This document shows, in pieces, positions 51,826 through 61,094 of a stretch of DNA of 64,000 bases; position 1 is the first letter of the stretch; every line of letters starts with the position of its first letter. A model generated the notes under the pieces. It was not told the origin of the DNA, ran no database searches, and was given only the letters and a program-made list of their open reading frames with translations. A program made the translations under genes and the position numbers. The stretch comes from Nocardia rhamnosiphila NBRC 108938 (GTDB lineage: Bacteria > Actinomycetota > Actinomycetes > Mycobacteriales > Mycobacteriaceae), in NCBI RefSeq assembly GCF_000720425.1, contig NZ_JOAJ01000002.1:62001-126000 (forward strand), written 5' to 3'.

Positions 51826-53217
51826 ATGGCTGAGTCCCGGGTCCCGCCGGCTTCCGGGTCGGTCTGGCCGGTCGGTCATGCTCTGACGTTGCTGAGAGAT
51901 CCGCTGGGATTCCTGTCGTCTCTGGCGAATGACGGCAGTGAGCTCGTGAAAATACGGATCGGTCCCGGGGCCGCCGTCGTGGTGTGCGACCCGGACCTCG
52001 CCGATCGAGTCCTTCGTGACGATCGCACTTTCGACAAGGGCGGCCCGCTGTTCGACACAGCACGGAAGGTCGTGGGTGACAACGTGATCACCTGTCCGCA
52101 CCGTATGCATCGTCGGCAGCGGTCGTTGATCCGGCCGACGTTCGGCCGCGCACGACTCGCGGATTACGGCCGAGCGATGACGGCCGAGGCCGATGCCATG
52201 ACCGCCGCCTGGAGCGACGGTGCGGTCGTGGATATGCTGGCCGAGACATTACGCCTGGCCACACACACTGTGATGGCGACCATGTTCTCCGGCGCACTGG
52301 CACCGCACGTCCGCGATCGAGCACTGGCCGATGTCACGGTTATCGTCCACGGGCTGTACCGGCAGATGCTGGCGCCGCCGCTGCTGAATCGGTTACCCAC
52401 GCCCGGCAATCGCCGGTATGGGCGAGCGCACACACGTCTTCGCGAGTTGATGGCGGACATTGTCGCCGAGCGGCGGATCGACGGCACCGACCATGGCGAC
52501 CTGGTATCGGCCATGCTCTCGGCCCGGCTCCCCACCGAAACAGCCGCACCCACCGACATCGGCAGCGGCATGACCGACAGTCAGATCTGCGATCAGCTCA
52601 TGGCTTTCTTCATCGCCGGATCGGAGACCACCGCGAGCGCGCTCGCTTGGGCGTTGCATCTGCTCGTGGCCCATCCCGAGATCGAGGAACGTCTGCATCA
52701 GGAGACGGCCCGAGTCCTGGATGGCGCTCCGGCCCGCTACCGAGACCTGCCCGACCTGCCGCTGACGGGACACATCGTCACCGAAGCACTGCGGCTCTAT
52801 CCACCCGGCTGGCTGTTCACCAGAACAGTCACCACCGATACTCGACTGGGCCGCTACGACCTGCCCGCCGGCACCTCTGTGGTGTACAGCCCCTATATTC
52901 TGCACCGTCGCAACGATCTCTATCGGAACCCGAATCGCTTCGATCCCGACCGATGGGACACCCCGCACCCGCCGATCCAGCGGAAGGGGTTCGTGGCATT
53001 CGGCGCCGGCCCGCGGCGATGCCCGGGCGAGGCCTTCGCGATCACAGAACTGTCACTGGCCCTGGCCACGATCGCCGGCCGGTGGCGGATTCGCCATCGG
53101 GTCGGCACCCACGCCCGTCCTGCGGTGGCGATGGCACTGCACCCCCGCGACCTGCGGATCCGCGTTCAGTCCGCCAGGTGTGGCGGTGCTCCGCCGTCGG
53201 CGGGAGGCCCTCGATGA
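51826..53217 (+). CDS. Cytochrome P450 (terpene-oxidising type)
   Basis: 463 residues. I-helix FFIAGSETTASALAWAL, ExxR in TEALRLYPPGW, heme loop FVAFGAGPRRCPGEAFA. It resembles pentalenene oxygenase and related bacterial terpene P450s. Its stop overlaps the terpene synthase start (ATGA at 53214), so it very probably oxidises that enzyme's product. Confidence 0.92.
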   Translation: MAESRVPPASGSVWPVGHALTLLRDPLGFLSSLANDGSELVKIRIGPGAAVVVCDPDLADRVLRDDRTFDKGGPLFDTARKVVGDNVITCPHRMHRRQRSLIRPTFGRARLADYGRAMTAEADAMTAAWSDGAVVDMLAETLRLATHTVMATMFSGALAPHVRDRALADVTVIVHGLYRQMLAPPLLNRLPTPGNRRYGRAHTRLRELMADIVAERRIDGTDHGDLVSAMLSARLPTETAAPTDIGSGMTDSQICDQLMAFFIAGSETTASALAWALHLLVAHPEIEERLHQETARVLDGAPARYRDLPDLPLTGHIVTEALRLYPPGWLFTRTVTTDTRLGRYDLPAGTSVVYSPYILHRRNDLYRNPNRFDPDRWDTPHPPIQRKGFVAFGAGPRRCPGEAFAITELSLALATIAGRWRIRHRVGTHARPAVAMALHPRDLRIRVQSARCGGAPPSAGGPR

Positions 53218-54254
53218 CGATTCTCGGACAGCCTGCTCCGCCGGGGATCTTCTGCCCGATCGAACCCGCGATTCATCCTGCGGTCGAGACGGTCGAAAAC
53301 CGGTCGATCGAGTGGTTGAGGGCCGGCGAGTTCCTTGATGATCATCACCAGGGACGCGCACTGATCGCGACCAAATCGGCCGAGTTCATGGCGCGGATGG
53401 CACCTCACGGCTGTGCCGATCGACTGCAGATCGCTTCGGATTGGGCCTATTGGGGATTCGCATTCGACGATCGCTTCGACCGTGGCCCACTGTCGAAGGA
53501 TCTCGGTGGGTTCGTGTCCTATGCCACCGAGATCGTCCGCGTGCTGGAGGCGCCGGGATCGGTGTTACGGGAGACCGATCCGCTGGTGAGCAGCCTCGTC
53601 GATATCTCGGCACGGTTCACCGCATGTGTCACACCCGTCCAGCATCGTCGATGGGTTCAGGCCCACCGCGCCTGGTTGTTCGGGGTCTGCGCGGAGATGA
53701 GTGCGACCACGACGCCGAGCGTGGACGAGTACCTCGCCATCCGGATCAACAACGCGGCAGGCGAAATCGTTACCGTCAGTACCGAACTGGTGAACGCGTA
53801 CGAACCTCCGGCGGCGGAGTCGGAGCTACCCCGGGTCCGGGCACTCACCGAGATGGCACGTGTGCTCGCGGCCCTGGACAACGACCTGCACTCCCATCCC
53901 AAGACAGTGGCGTTGAACGAGACCAACCAACACGATCTGCTGACGGTGATCGCAGCGCGCCATGCCTGCGGGCCGGACGAGGCCATCGCACGAGCCGTGC
54001 GGTTGCGTGACCGGATCATGTGCCGGTTCCTCCGCGCAGGCACACGGACGAGTGGGCTGAGCACAGACACCCGTCGCTATCTCCAGGGCCTGCGGCATGT
54101 GGTCCGCGGCAACCTCGATTGGGCGCTCGACGTCGAACGTTACCGAGTCGACGGGCGATCGGTGGCCGACTGTTTCACCATCGACGACTCCCCTACCGAT
54201 TCGTCACCCGATCCCCCGGGGATTTCGTCGATCGACTGGTGGTGGCAGGTATGA
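53214..54254 (+). CDS. Class I terpene synthase
   Basis: 346 residues. The Asp-rich metal motif is D85-D86-R-F-D89 (FAFDDRFDR), and the second metal motif is N223-D-L-H-S227-H-P-K-T231, where the usual Glu is Thr. The late GNLDWALDVERYR keeps the conserved Arg-Tyr pair. It should cyclise farnesyl or geranylgeranyl diphosphate. RBS GGGAGG. Its partners are the P450 upstream, the regulator downstream, and possibly the prenyl synthase at 58643-60661 as substrate supplier. Confidence 0.9.
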   Translation: MTILGQPAPPGIFCPIEPAIHPAVETVENRSIEWLRAGEFLDDHHQGRALIATKSAEFMARMAPHGCADRLQIASDWAYWGFAFDDRFDRGPLSKDLGGFVSYATEIVRVLEAPGSVLRETDPLVSSLVDISARFTACVTPVQHRRWVQAHRAWLFGVCAEMSATTTPSVDEYLAIRINNAAGEIVTVSTELVNAYEPPAAESELPRVRALTEMARVLAALDNDLHSHPKTVALNETNQHDLLTVIAARHACGPDEAIARAVRLRDRIMCRFLRAGTRTSGLSTDTRRYLQGLRHVVRGNLDWALDVERYRVDGRSVADCFTIDDSPTDSSPDPPGISSIDWWWQV

Positions 54255-54354
54255 CGCACTGTCCGGACAACCGGCTCGCGGCGTGTACTCGGGTATCGCC
54301 GACCACAGCGTTCTTTCGATTATCTCCGGGGCCTTGCTCCGCTAGGCTACCCGT

Positions 54355-56922
54355 GTGTCGGCAGGACGAACGTCTGTCAGCGGATTTCCGCCCGCGGCTG
54401 CCAGCGATTTCGTGGGCCGGGAGCGGGAGCTGGAAAAAATCGGGATGGCGTTGCTGGGCAGCACTCGCCTGGTGACCTTGATCGGTGCGGGCGGCATCGG
54501 AAAAACCCGATTGGCGACCGAGGCCGTCCAGCGCTTCCAACGGGCGCGGCGCGTCCCGGTGCACTGGGTGCGGCTGGCCGTACTGCCGCGGGGCGCGGAG
54601 GCGACAGCGGTGGAGGAACAGGTCGCGGGCTCGGTGGTCGAGGCCGATTTCTCCGGGAGGTCGGCATGGGATGCGGTACTGGACACGCTGCGCCGCCGCG
54701 ACGCGGCCGGGCGGAACGCGCAGACGATCCTGGTCATGGACAACTGCGAACATGTGCTCGACGGTGCGGGCGCGGTGATCGCCGGCCTGCTCGACGCGGC
54801 ACCCGGGCTCACCGTGCTGGCCACCAGCCGCGAGGCGATCGGGTGGGTCGACGAACAGCTGGTGCCGGTGCCCGCGCTGTCGCATGAGCAGGCGCTGGAC
54901 TTGTTCCGTGCCCGCGCCGACCTCGTCGGGCATACCCTCGCCGATGAGGAAAGCGACCTGGCCGCCGCGATCTGCCGGCGGGTACACAATCATCCGCTCT
55001 ATATCCGGCTGGCGGCCGCACGACTGTCGCGTCAGCCGCTGCCGATGATCCTGCGTGACCTCAGTGGTGAGGCGGGCGACCGGCGGTTGCAGTGGCAGAA
55101 CGGACCCAGAGTCGGAGCGGACGTCCGGCATCGGGGCATCCGCGATGTCATCGCCTGGTCCTACGATCTCTGCCGGGACAAAGAACAGCTGTTGTTCGAC
55201 CGCCTGTCGGTGTTCGCGGCCGGCTACGACATCGGCACCGACAGCGCCGACGCGGCCGGACAGGACGTCGGCGCCGAACTGGAAGCCATCGAAGCGGTCT
55301 GCGCCGACGACGACACCGGGCGCGCGGACGGATTGGCCCGCGCCGAGATCGAAGGCCTGCTGCTGCGGTTGGTGGATCAGTCCCTGGTGTCGATCCACCT
55401 GACCGAGACCACGGTGCGTTTTTCGATGGCCGAAACCATTCGGCTCTTCGCCCAGCAACGCCTACGAGACCACGGTGCGGAGGCCGACCGGCTGGCGCGC
55501 AGGCACCGCCGCTACTACCGCGACAAGGTGGCCGCGGCCCGAGCCGGCTGGTTCGGGCCCGACGAGCAGGCACTGCTCGATTGGGCGCGGGTGGCCTGGG
55601 ACAATCTGCAGTCGGCCATGGAGAGCAGTATCGCCACGCCGGGCGAGGCGGCCGTCGGACTCGAGATCGCCGCCGGGCTCATCGCCTTGCGCATCCCGTT
55701 CTTCACCGGCTCGTTGCGGGAACCACGCCGGTGGGCCGAGCGCGCCCTCGCGGCGACCCGGGACCTCGACCCCGAGCCGGTGCCGCTGCAGGTCGGGGCG
55801 ATGTCACTGATCGCCTGGATCAGCCTGTGCCAGGGGTTGCCCCGCGAGGCCGCACGGATGCTCGACGAATGCGTCGCCCGCTGCGTGCCCGACGCGGCGG
55901 ACCGGGTGCGCTGGCGTGCGGAACCCGAGGTGGATCTCGGGCTCCCCGCCGCGGTCGAATTCGCCCGAGGTGCCGAGCTGATGCTGATCCGACGCGATCC
56001 GCGGGCGATCTCCGTCCTGGCCCGATCGCGGGCGCGTTTCACCGCCGAGGGAGACGAGGGCGCCGCCGCGATGAGTGAACTGTTCGAAGCGCTGGCCGCC
56101 GCCTTCTTCGGCACTGCCGAGGAAGCGCTGGAAACGTGCCGCACCCATCTCCGCAACGCCGAGCGCTCCGGTGCCCAGTGGGCGATCTGCTGGGCGAGGC
56201 TGGCCTGGGCGATCGCGTCGAGTAAGCACGGCGACACGGGTGAGGCGCTCACCCTGGGGCGCGCGACATTGTCCGATCAGCTCGCGATGCGCGACCGGTG
56301 GGGCGCGGTGTGGGCCGTACACATCCAGGCATGGACGCTGGCCCGCCTGGTCGACGCCGCCGGCGACGAGCCCTCCGCGGCCGCGACGGCCCGGGCACGC
56401 GATATCGCACGCCTGCTCGGCGGCGGGGCCACGCTCCGCGAGGGGCTCGGGGTGGATATCGCCCACCTCGGCCCGTTCGCCACCGAAACCGAACTCGCCG
56501 CGGACACCGCCCGGACAATACTGAAGGACGACGCCTTCACGGAGGCGGAGCGGGAGGGTGCGCTGTTGCGGCCGGAGTTCGGCGAAGTGGCGCAGCTGGC
56601 ATTGGGCAACCTGTCCATGGACAGGTTGCCCGTCGAACATCCGGTCCGGCGCAGCCGCCCCTCACCGTGGCAGCAACTGTCGGCGGCCGAGCAGGAGGTC
56701 GCCATACTCGCCGCCGCGGGATGGACCAACACGGCCATCGCCGTCCGGCGCGGCAGCTCCTCCAAGACTGTCGACGCTCAAATGGCCTCCGTACTCCACA
56801 AATTGATGATCGGCTCCCGCGCGGCTATTCGCTCTCTCGTACCGGCCGATCGTCAGGACCGGGTGAACGAGGAAGCCGCACGGAAGCCACAGCGCGGCCG
56901 TTCGAATCCTCGTCTTCGCTGA
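54355..56922 (+). CDS. LuxR-family ATPase regulator of terpene cluster
   Basis: 855 residues. Walker A GAGGIGKT at 44-51, ILVMDNCEHV Walker B, HRGIRDVIAWSYDL winged-helix region, a TPR-like middle and C-terminal LuxR domain (LSAAEQEVAILAAAGWTNTA, VDAQMASVLHKLMIGSRAAI). Closest relative in the window is the regulator at 37044, which also sits next to a P450. GTG start at 54355. Confidence 0.92.
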   Translation: MSAGRTSVSGFPPAAASDFVGRERELEKIGMALLGSTRLVTLIGAGGIGKTRLATEAVQRFQRARRVPVHWVRLAVLPRGAEATAVEEQVAGSVVEADFSGRSAWDAVLDTLRRRDAAGRNAQTILVMDNCEHVLDGAGAVIAGLLDAAPGLTVLATSREAIGWVDEQLVPVPALSHEQALDLFRARADLVGHTLADEESDLAAAICRRVHNHPLYIRLAAARLSRQPLPMILRDLSGEAGDRRLQWQNGPRVGADVRHRGIRDVIAWSYDLCRDKEQLLFDRLSVFAAGYDIGTDSADAAGQDVGAELEAIEAVCADDDTGRADGLARAEIEGLLLRLVDQSLVSIHLTETTVRFSMAETIRLFAQQRLRDHGAEADRLARRHRRYYRDKVAAARAGWFGPDEQALLDWARVAWDNLQSAMESSIATPGEAAVGLEIAAGLIALRIPFFTGSLREPRRWAERALAATRDLDPEPVPLQVGAMSLIAWISLCQGLPREAARMLDECVARCVPDAADRVRWRAEPEVDLGLPAAVEFARGAELMLIRRDPRAISVLARSRARFTAEGDEGAAAMSELFEALAAAFFGTAEEALETCRTHLRNAERSGAQWAICWARLAWAIASSKHGDTGEALTLGRATLSDQLAMRDRWGAVWAVHIQAWTLARLVDAAGDEPSAAATARARDIARLLGGGATLREGLGVDIAHLGPFATETELAADTARTILKDDAFTEAEREGALLRPEFGEVAQLALGNLSMDRLPVEHPVRRSRPSPWQQLSAAEQEVAILAAAGWTNTAIAVRRGSSSKTVDAQMASVLHKLMIGSRAAIRSLVPADRQDRVNEEAARKPQRGRSNPRLR

Positions 56923-57135
56923 CCGGATGGAGATGGCCGCTCTGTCACGCGGGACTGCGCCCGGGCGCCGAAAGTCGTGACTGTGCTGCGATTCCAGCGG
57001 AAGCCACGCCTCCCGCAATCGGGTTCGGACGCATATGCCTTGCGCGGACGATGATTTCGCCTTCCTACTGCCTGTTCGTTGGTAGCATGCGTGCGGCGAA
57101 CCGGCCACTACGTCGGCGGAAGACAAGGGGCGTTG

Positions 57136-57741
57136 ATGGAAGTGGAGGACGTCCACCATTCGTACGGCAGGCGGTCGGTGTTGCGCGGCATCGACATCGC
57201 GCTGCCCGCCGGGGCGCTGGTAGGAATCGTCGGCGAGAACGGCGTCGGCAAATCGACATTGCTGAAGGTGCTCTCCGGAGAGTTGCGACCGGACCGCGGG
57301 GTGATCCGGCACCGTGGTCGGTTCGGTTACTGCCCCCAGCAGGTGGTGCTGAACGATGCGTTCACAGTTCGCCAGCACCTGGACTTCTTCGCCGCGGCCT
57401 ACGCCGTCCCGGACCTGCGGCGGGCCGAGGAAACCATGGAAATCCTGCGCTTCTCCGAATATGCCGGTGAGCGGGTCGGCACGCTGAGCGGCGGCACCCG
57501 GCAGAAGCTCAACCTCACGCTCGCGGTCATGCACGATCCGCAGGTCCTGTTGCTCGACGAGCCGTATCAGGGTTTCGACTGGGAAACGTATCTGCGTTTC
57601 TGGGATCTGGTCGCGGAATTCCGGGACACCGGCCGGTCGGTGCTGGTCGTCTCGCATCTGGCGCACGACACCGACAGGCTGGATCAGGTGTGGCGGTTAC
57701 ACGAGGGCGCGCTCCGGAGCACACCGGAGACAGCCGGATGA
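57136..57741 (+). CDS. ABC exporter ATPase
   Basis: 201 residues, short but complete: Walker A GENGVGKST, Q-loop YCPQQVV, signature LSGGTRQK, Walker B VLLLDEPYQGFD, H-loop VVSHLAHD. ATG at 57136 is preceded by AAGGGG. It pairs with the permease whose start overlaps its stop. It belongs to the drug/peptide exporter type and may export the terpenoid. Confidence 0.92.
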   Translation: MEVEDVHHSYGRRSVLRGIDIALPAGALVGIVGENGVGKSTLLKVLSGELRPDRGVIRHRGRFGYCPQQVVLNDAFTVRQHLDFFAAAYAVPDLRRAEETMEILRFSEYAGERVGTLSGGTRQKLNLTLAVMHDPQVLLLDEPYQGFDWETYLRFWDLVAEFRDTGRSVLVVSHLAHDTDRLDQVWRLHEGALRSTPETAG

Positions 57742-58571
57742 GCGACGGTGTGCGGCTGTTCCTGATCGCCACGCGCTACGGCCTGGTCGAGCACGCGCGT
57801 AACCGGTTCGCCATGGTGCTGGTGGCCGTGTTCGTTCCCGTTCTGATCACGCTGGTGCGTGTGGCCGTCACGGATATCGAGGTACCGTTCCGGCTCCGGG
57901 ACACCGGTCTCGTGCTGCGCGCCGATGGCAATGAGCTCGCCCAGATCAGCGGCGCCCTCACCGCGGTCTCGCTGATCATCGGGTTCATGATGTTCGCGGC
58001 GACTTTCAGCAGCGGAGCTTTCGACCGGCGTCTGTCGATGGCCGGATTTCCCCGGGTGGCACTGGCTCTGGCGAAAATTGCCTGCCTTGTCGTGGCCTCA
58101 CTGGGGGTCTGCGCCTATGCCACCGCTGTCATCTGCTGCTACTGGTCGCCGCAACGGCCGGTCCAGCTCGCTGCGGCGCTGTTCTGCGCGGCGATGACCT
58201 ACGGGGCGCTGGGTGTCGCTCTCGGCGCACTGCTGCGCCGCGAAGTGGAGGGCATGTTCGCCATAGCGATGATCAGCTGTTTCGACATGGCGGTGCAGAA
58301 CCCCATCGCCAGCAGCGGCGCGGACAGCGAATTCGTCCGCTGGCTACCTTCCTACGGTGCGATGCAGGCCTCGACCGCGGCCGGTTTCTCCGACACCACG
58401 CAATTCGCGGGTTTCGCCGTGCAACTGGTCTGGTTCACCGCGAGCGCCCTCGCCGGACTGGTCGCCTTCCATCTGCGCACCCGCTCATCCCTCGGACCCA
58501 CGCGGTGGATTCACCTCTCCGGATTCCGCCCCCTCGGACCGACGAAGTCCGGACAGCCGGCGAAACACTGA
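57738..58571 (+). CDS. ABC exporter permease
   Basis: 277 residues with six hydrophobic segments, e.g. MVLVAVFVPVLITLVRVAV near 28-46 and VSLIIGFMMFAATFSSG. ABC-2 type. The ATGA overlap with the ATPase (57738-57741) shows coupling. A strong hairpin terminator follows. Confidence 0.88.
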   Translation: MSDGVRLFLIATRYGLVEHARNRFAMVLVAVFVPVLITLVRVAVTDIEVPFRLRDTGLVLRADGNELAQISGALTAVSLIIGFMMFAATFSSGAFDRRLSMAGFPRVALALAKIACLVVASLGVCAYATAVICCYWSPQRPVQLAAALFCAAMTYGALGVALGALLRREVEGMFAIAMISCFDMAVQNPIASSGADSEFVRWLPSYGAMQASTAAGFSDTTQFAGFAVQLVWFTASALAGLVAFHLRTRSSLGPTRWIHLSGFRPLGPTKSGQPAKH

Positions 58572-58577
58572 GCGCAC

Positions 58578-58613
58578 ATCCCGGGCTGCCCGCAATGGTG
58601 GACAGCCCGGGAT
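58578..58613. terminator. Bidirectional hairpin terminator
   Basis: ATCCCGGGCTG, a 14-base loop and CAGCCCGGGAT: an 11-base-pair perfect stem between the convergent ABC permease and prenyltransferase/terpene cyclase genes. Confidence 0.75.
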
Positions 58614-58642
58614 GAAGCCTCTGCAGTGCCCGGCCGCGGGAG

Positions 58643-60661
58643 TTACAGCACCGCGGGAGCGGGTTCGGCGGCCCGGTAGTAGACCTCACGGCGCAAGCGT
58701 TCCAGGTCCGGCGCCGCGGAAATCACGGAATTCGACGTCGGCGTATACCTATCGCTCTCGCGTCCCCAGAGCCCCATTCTCGCCATACTTCCGTACATCT
58801 CCGCGTAGTCCTTCCCCTTGCCCGACAGGCCGGGAAGCACGCGGAAGAGGGTCGGCACGTAGCGAATCGCCGACTCGAACTGGGCGCGATGCTCGGCGAC
58901 CTGGCGCCGCACCTGCTCGACGGCTTCGCCGCGGGTGCAGCCCGTCTCGTGACGGACCGCCCTGACCAGGTTGTAGGGGACTCGGTCGGCCTCGTCCTGT
59001 GCCAACCCCACCAGGTCGTTCTCCACGAAGGTCACCCAGAAGCCGAGTTCCTCGAGACGGCGGATGACGGGGTGGTTGCGCACTTTCACGGGCAGTTCCC
59101 GGTCGTGATACATCTCCATGACGGCGATGGCGGTTTCCAGTCCACTGGTCGACATCCGCAATGGCAGGTAGTCGGCGGTGGCGGGAATATAGCCGCCGAT
59201 GCGATGGTGTGCTTCGCGTTCGGCGGCTTCGAACCATTCCTCGATGCCGTCGAGGAAACGCTCCTGCCAGCGGGCGGTGCGACCCTCGCGCAGGCGCGGC
59301 CACAAGCTCGCCCATGCTGCCGGAATCGCGCCGGACCGCCACGGCTCGTCCGGATCCTGGCGCAGTGTCGCCACCATGCCCCGCCGCAGCGCGGTCACAT
59401 CTTCCGGATCGGTCAGCTGCGGATCCTCGAAGAGGTCGTCCCACATGAGGGCCAGCACGGCCATGCCGTAGGCGGTCTGTTCGCGGGCCGCGTCCGCCGC
59501 GGGGGCCAGAATTCGTGCCCGGCTCCGGATCGCTCCGGTCCATCGGTGGTAGTCGGCCTCGGCGGCAGAGGTAGCGAGGCCGGTATCGACCAACCAGCTC
59601 GTCAACCATTCCGCGACCCCCGGTGGGAGGTCGTCGACCGGAGCCTCCGGAGCCCGCGTCGGTGGTCGGGAGACCGCGAGGTGAGAAGGGCGCCGGTCGA
59701 GGATCGACCGGATGTAGGCGGTCATCGCTCGCCGGGCGTCCGCGGCAACGGGCAGGTCGGCGAGGCGACCGGCGGCCTCGTCGATGAATTGGCCGGCCAC
59801 CGCCCGGGCTTCGTCGACCGCGCCGGAGGCGATGACCAGTTCCCGGGCCTGTGCGGCTTGCTCCGCCGTCATTCTGCCGCGGAGCAGGCGGGCCAGGTCC
59901 GTGTCGTGTGCGGCCGCGCGGATCACCGGAAGTGTGTAGATGCCCTCGGGCAGATCCGCATTGACGGGCTTGCCCATTTCCGCGGCGGTCGAGGTCAGAT
60001 CGAGAATGTCGTCATACAGCTGGTAGGCCAGTCCGAAGTGCCGGCCGAACATCGCCAACGCCTCTTCTTCGTCCGCGGAGCGGCCGGCCTGCATCGCCCC
60101 CACCCGGCACGCCAGCGACAGCACCGCCGCCGTCTTACCGTCGATCGTGTCCAGATAGGACTGCTCGCTGCGGGAGGGCACGTAGAGGTCGGCGGCCTCG
60201 ATCACCATGCCCGCGCACATCTGCTCGCCCGCGATCGTCGCCGCGAGAACCTCGCGCGAGCCGAGTTCGGCCAGCATGCGCAGGCCCGAGAACGTCACCG
60301 CGTCCCCACCCAGTACGGCCATATGCGATCCCCACACCGCGTTGGCACTGGGACGGCCGCGGCGCTGGGCCGCGTGATCGACGACATCGTCGTGGTAGAG
60401 CGACCCCAGATGCATCATCTCCACGGCGGCGGCGGCGCGCACCGCCCGGTCGGCCGCCGGTGTCTCCGGATCGGTGAGCAGGTAGTACGACAGTAGGGTC
60501 AGAGTCGGGCGGACCAGACGGCGCGAGGTGCCCGGCCCTTCGTCTGTGAGTGCGGTCAGTTCCGGTCTGCTCTCCAGTCGAACAGGTCCGAGAAGGTCGC
60601 GGACGCGGTCCAGATCCGCCTCCAGATGCGGGAAGACAGCCGAGTCGATTTCACGTGGCAC
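58643..60661 (-). CDS. Prenyl diphosphate synthase-terpene cyclase fusion
   Basis: 672 residues in two domains. The N-terminal trans-prenyl diphosphate synthase (1 to about 322) has the first Asp-rich motif H90-DDVVD (91-95) and second DDILD (217-221). A Pro-rich linker (about 323-348) leads to a class I terpene cyclase (about 350-672) with D408-D-L-F-E-D413, an altered NSE motif N548-D-L-V-G-L-A-Q-D556-E (Ser to Gly) and Arg-Tyr at 638-639. It would make a linear diphosphate and cyclise it in one protein. Fungal chimeras have the reverse order. GTG start at 60661 with AGGAG; an upstream in-frame extension lacks coding character. Confidence 0.9.
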   Translation of the reverse strand: MPREIDSAVFPHLEADLDRVRDLLGPVRLESRPELTALTDEGPGTSRRLVRPTLTLLSYYLLTDPETPAADRAVRAAAAVEMMHLGSLYHDDVVDHAAQRRGRPSANAVWGSHMAVLGGDAVTFSGLRMLAELGSREVLAATIAGEQMCAGMVIEAADLYVPSRSEQSYLDTIDGKTAAVLSLACRVGAMQAGRSADEEEALAMFGRHFGLAYQLYDDILDLTSTAAEMGKPVNADLPEGIYTLPVIRAAAHDTDLARLLRGRMTAEQAAQARELVIASGAVDEARAVAGQFIDEAAGRLADLPVAADARRAMTAYIRSILDRRPSHLAVSRPPTRAPEAPVDDLPPGVAEWLTSWLVDTGLATSAAEADYHRWTGAIRSRARILAPAADAAREQTAYGMAVLALMWDDLFEDPQLTDPEDVTALRRGMVATLRQDPDEPWRSGAIPAAWASLWPRLREGRTARWQERFLDGIEEWFEAAEREAHHRIGGYIPATADYLPLRMSTSGLETAIAVMEMYHDRELPVKVRNHPVIRRLEELGFWVTFVENDLVGLAQDEADRVPYNLVRAVRHETGCTRGEAVEQVRRQVAEHRAQFESAIRYVPTLFRVLPGLSGKGKDYAEMYGSMARMGLWGRESDRYTPTSNSVISAAPDLERLRREVYYRAAEPAPAVL

Positions 60662-61094
60662 GAGGGCACTCCTGACTTGCTGGATCGGACATCTACAAAC
60701 ACCGCCGGTCAGTCTGTCACCACCCACCCGCAAAGATGTTGGTATCGAACGACTTCGACGTTCACCGCACCTCGCCGACGACCACCACGCGGTGGTGGTG
60801 CGCACCGCGCTACGCGAACGACCGTCGGCCCGGCCACTCGTGTGCGGCCCGATACGTCCCCCGCTCGATAGGCACGGCCTCGCCGGCCGCGGAGAATGTT
60901 GTGATGCCGACAGCCGGACTGCGGGGGTCACAGTGTTTTCGCACTGGACCGGGGCCCGCAGCCGCCGCGGTGGGTGCGGGCCTGGCCCCGGCGAGAAAGC
61001 GGCGGACCCTTACTCGAAATTCCGAATCGCTCGGTCACCGAGTGGCCGGAGAGCCGAGCTGCCGCTCGGCCGCCGCCGCCGGCGTCGAACCGGC
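60662..61094. other. 433-base region between terpene fusion gene and LacI gene
   Basis: Holds the start region of the fusion gene (promoter not clearly recognisable) and a strong ACCACCAC-GCG-GTGGTGGT dyad at 60781-60799. No convincing ORF. Confidence 0.6.
60781..60799. promoter_or_regulatory. 19-bp dyad ACCACCAC/GTGGTGGT
   Basis: Two 8-base perfect arms around GCG, 120 bases upstream of the fusion gene start. Could be a regulator site for the terpene gene or a terminator for the LacI operon. Confidence 0.5.

Noticed and set aside
60662..60931. Upstream extension of the prenyltransferase-cyclase fusion to 762 residues
   Set aside because: Composition is Arg/Ser-rich without family similarity, and the GTG at 60661 is preceded by AGGAG at 7 bases.
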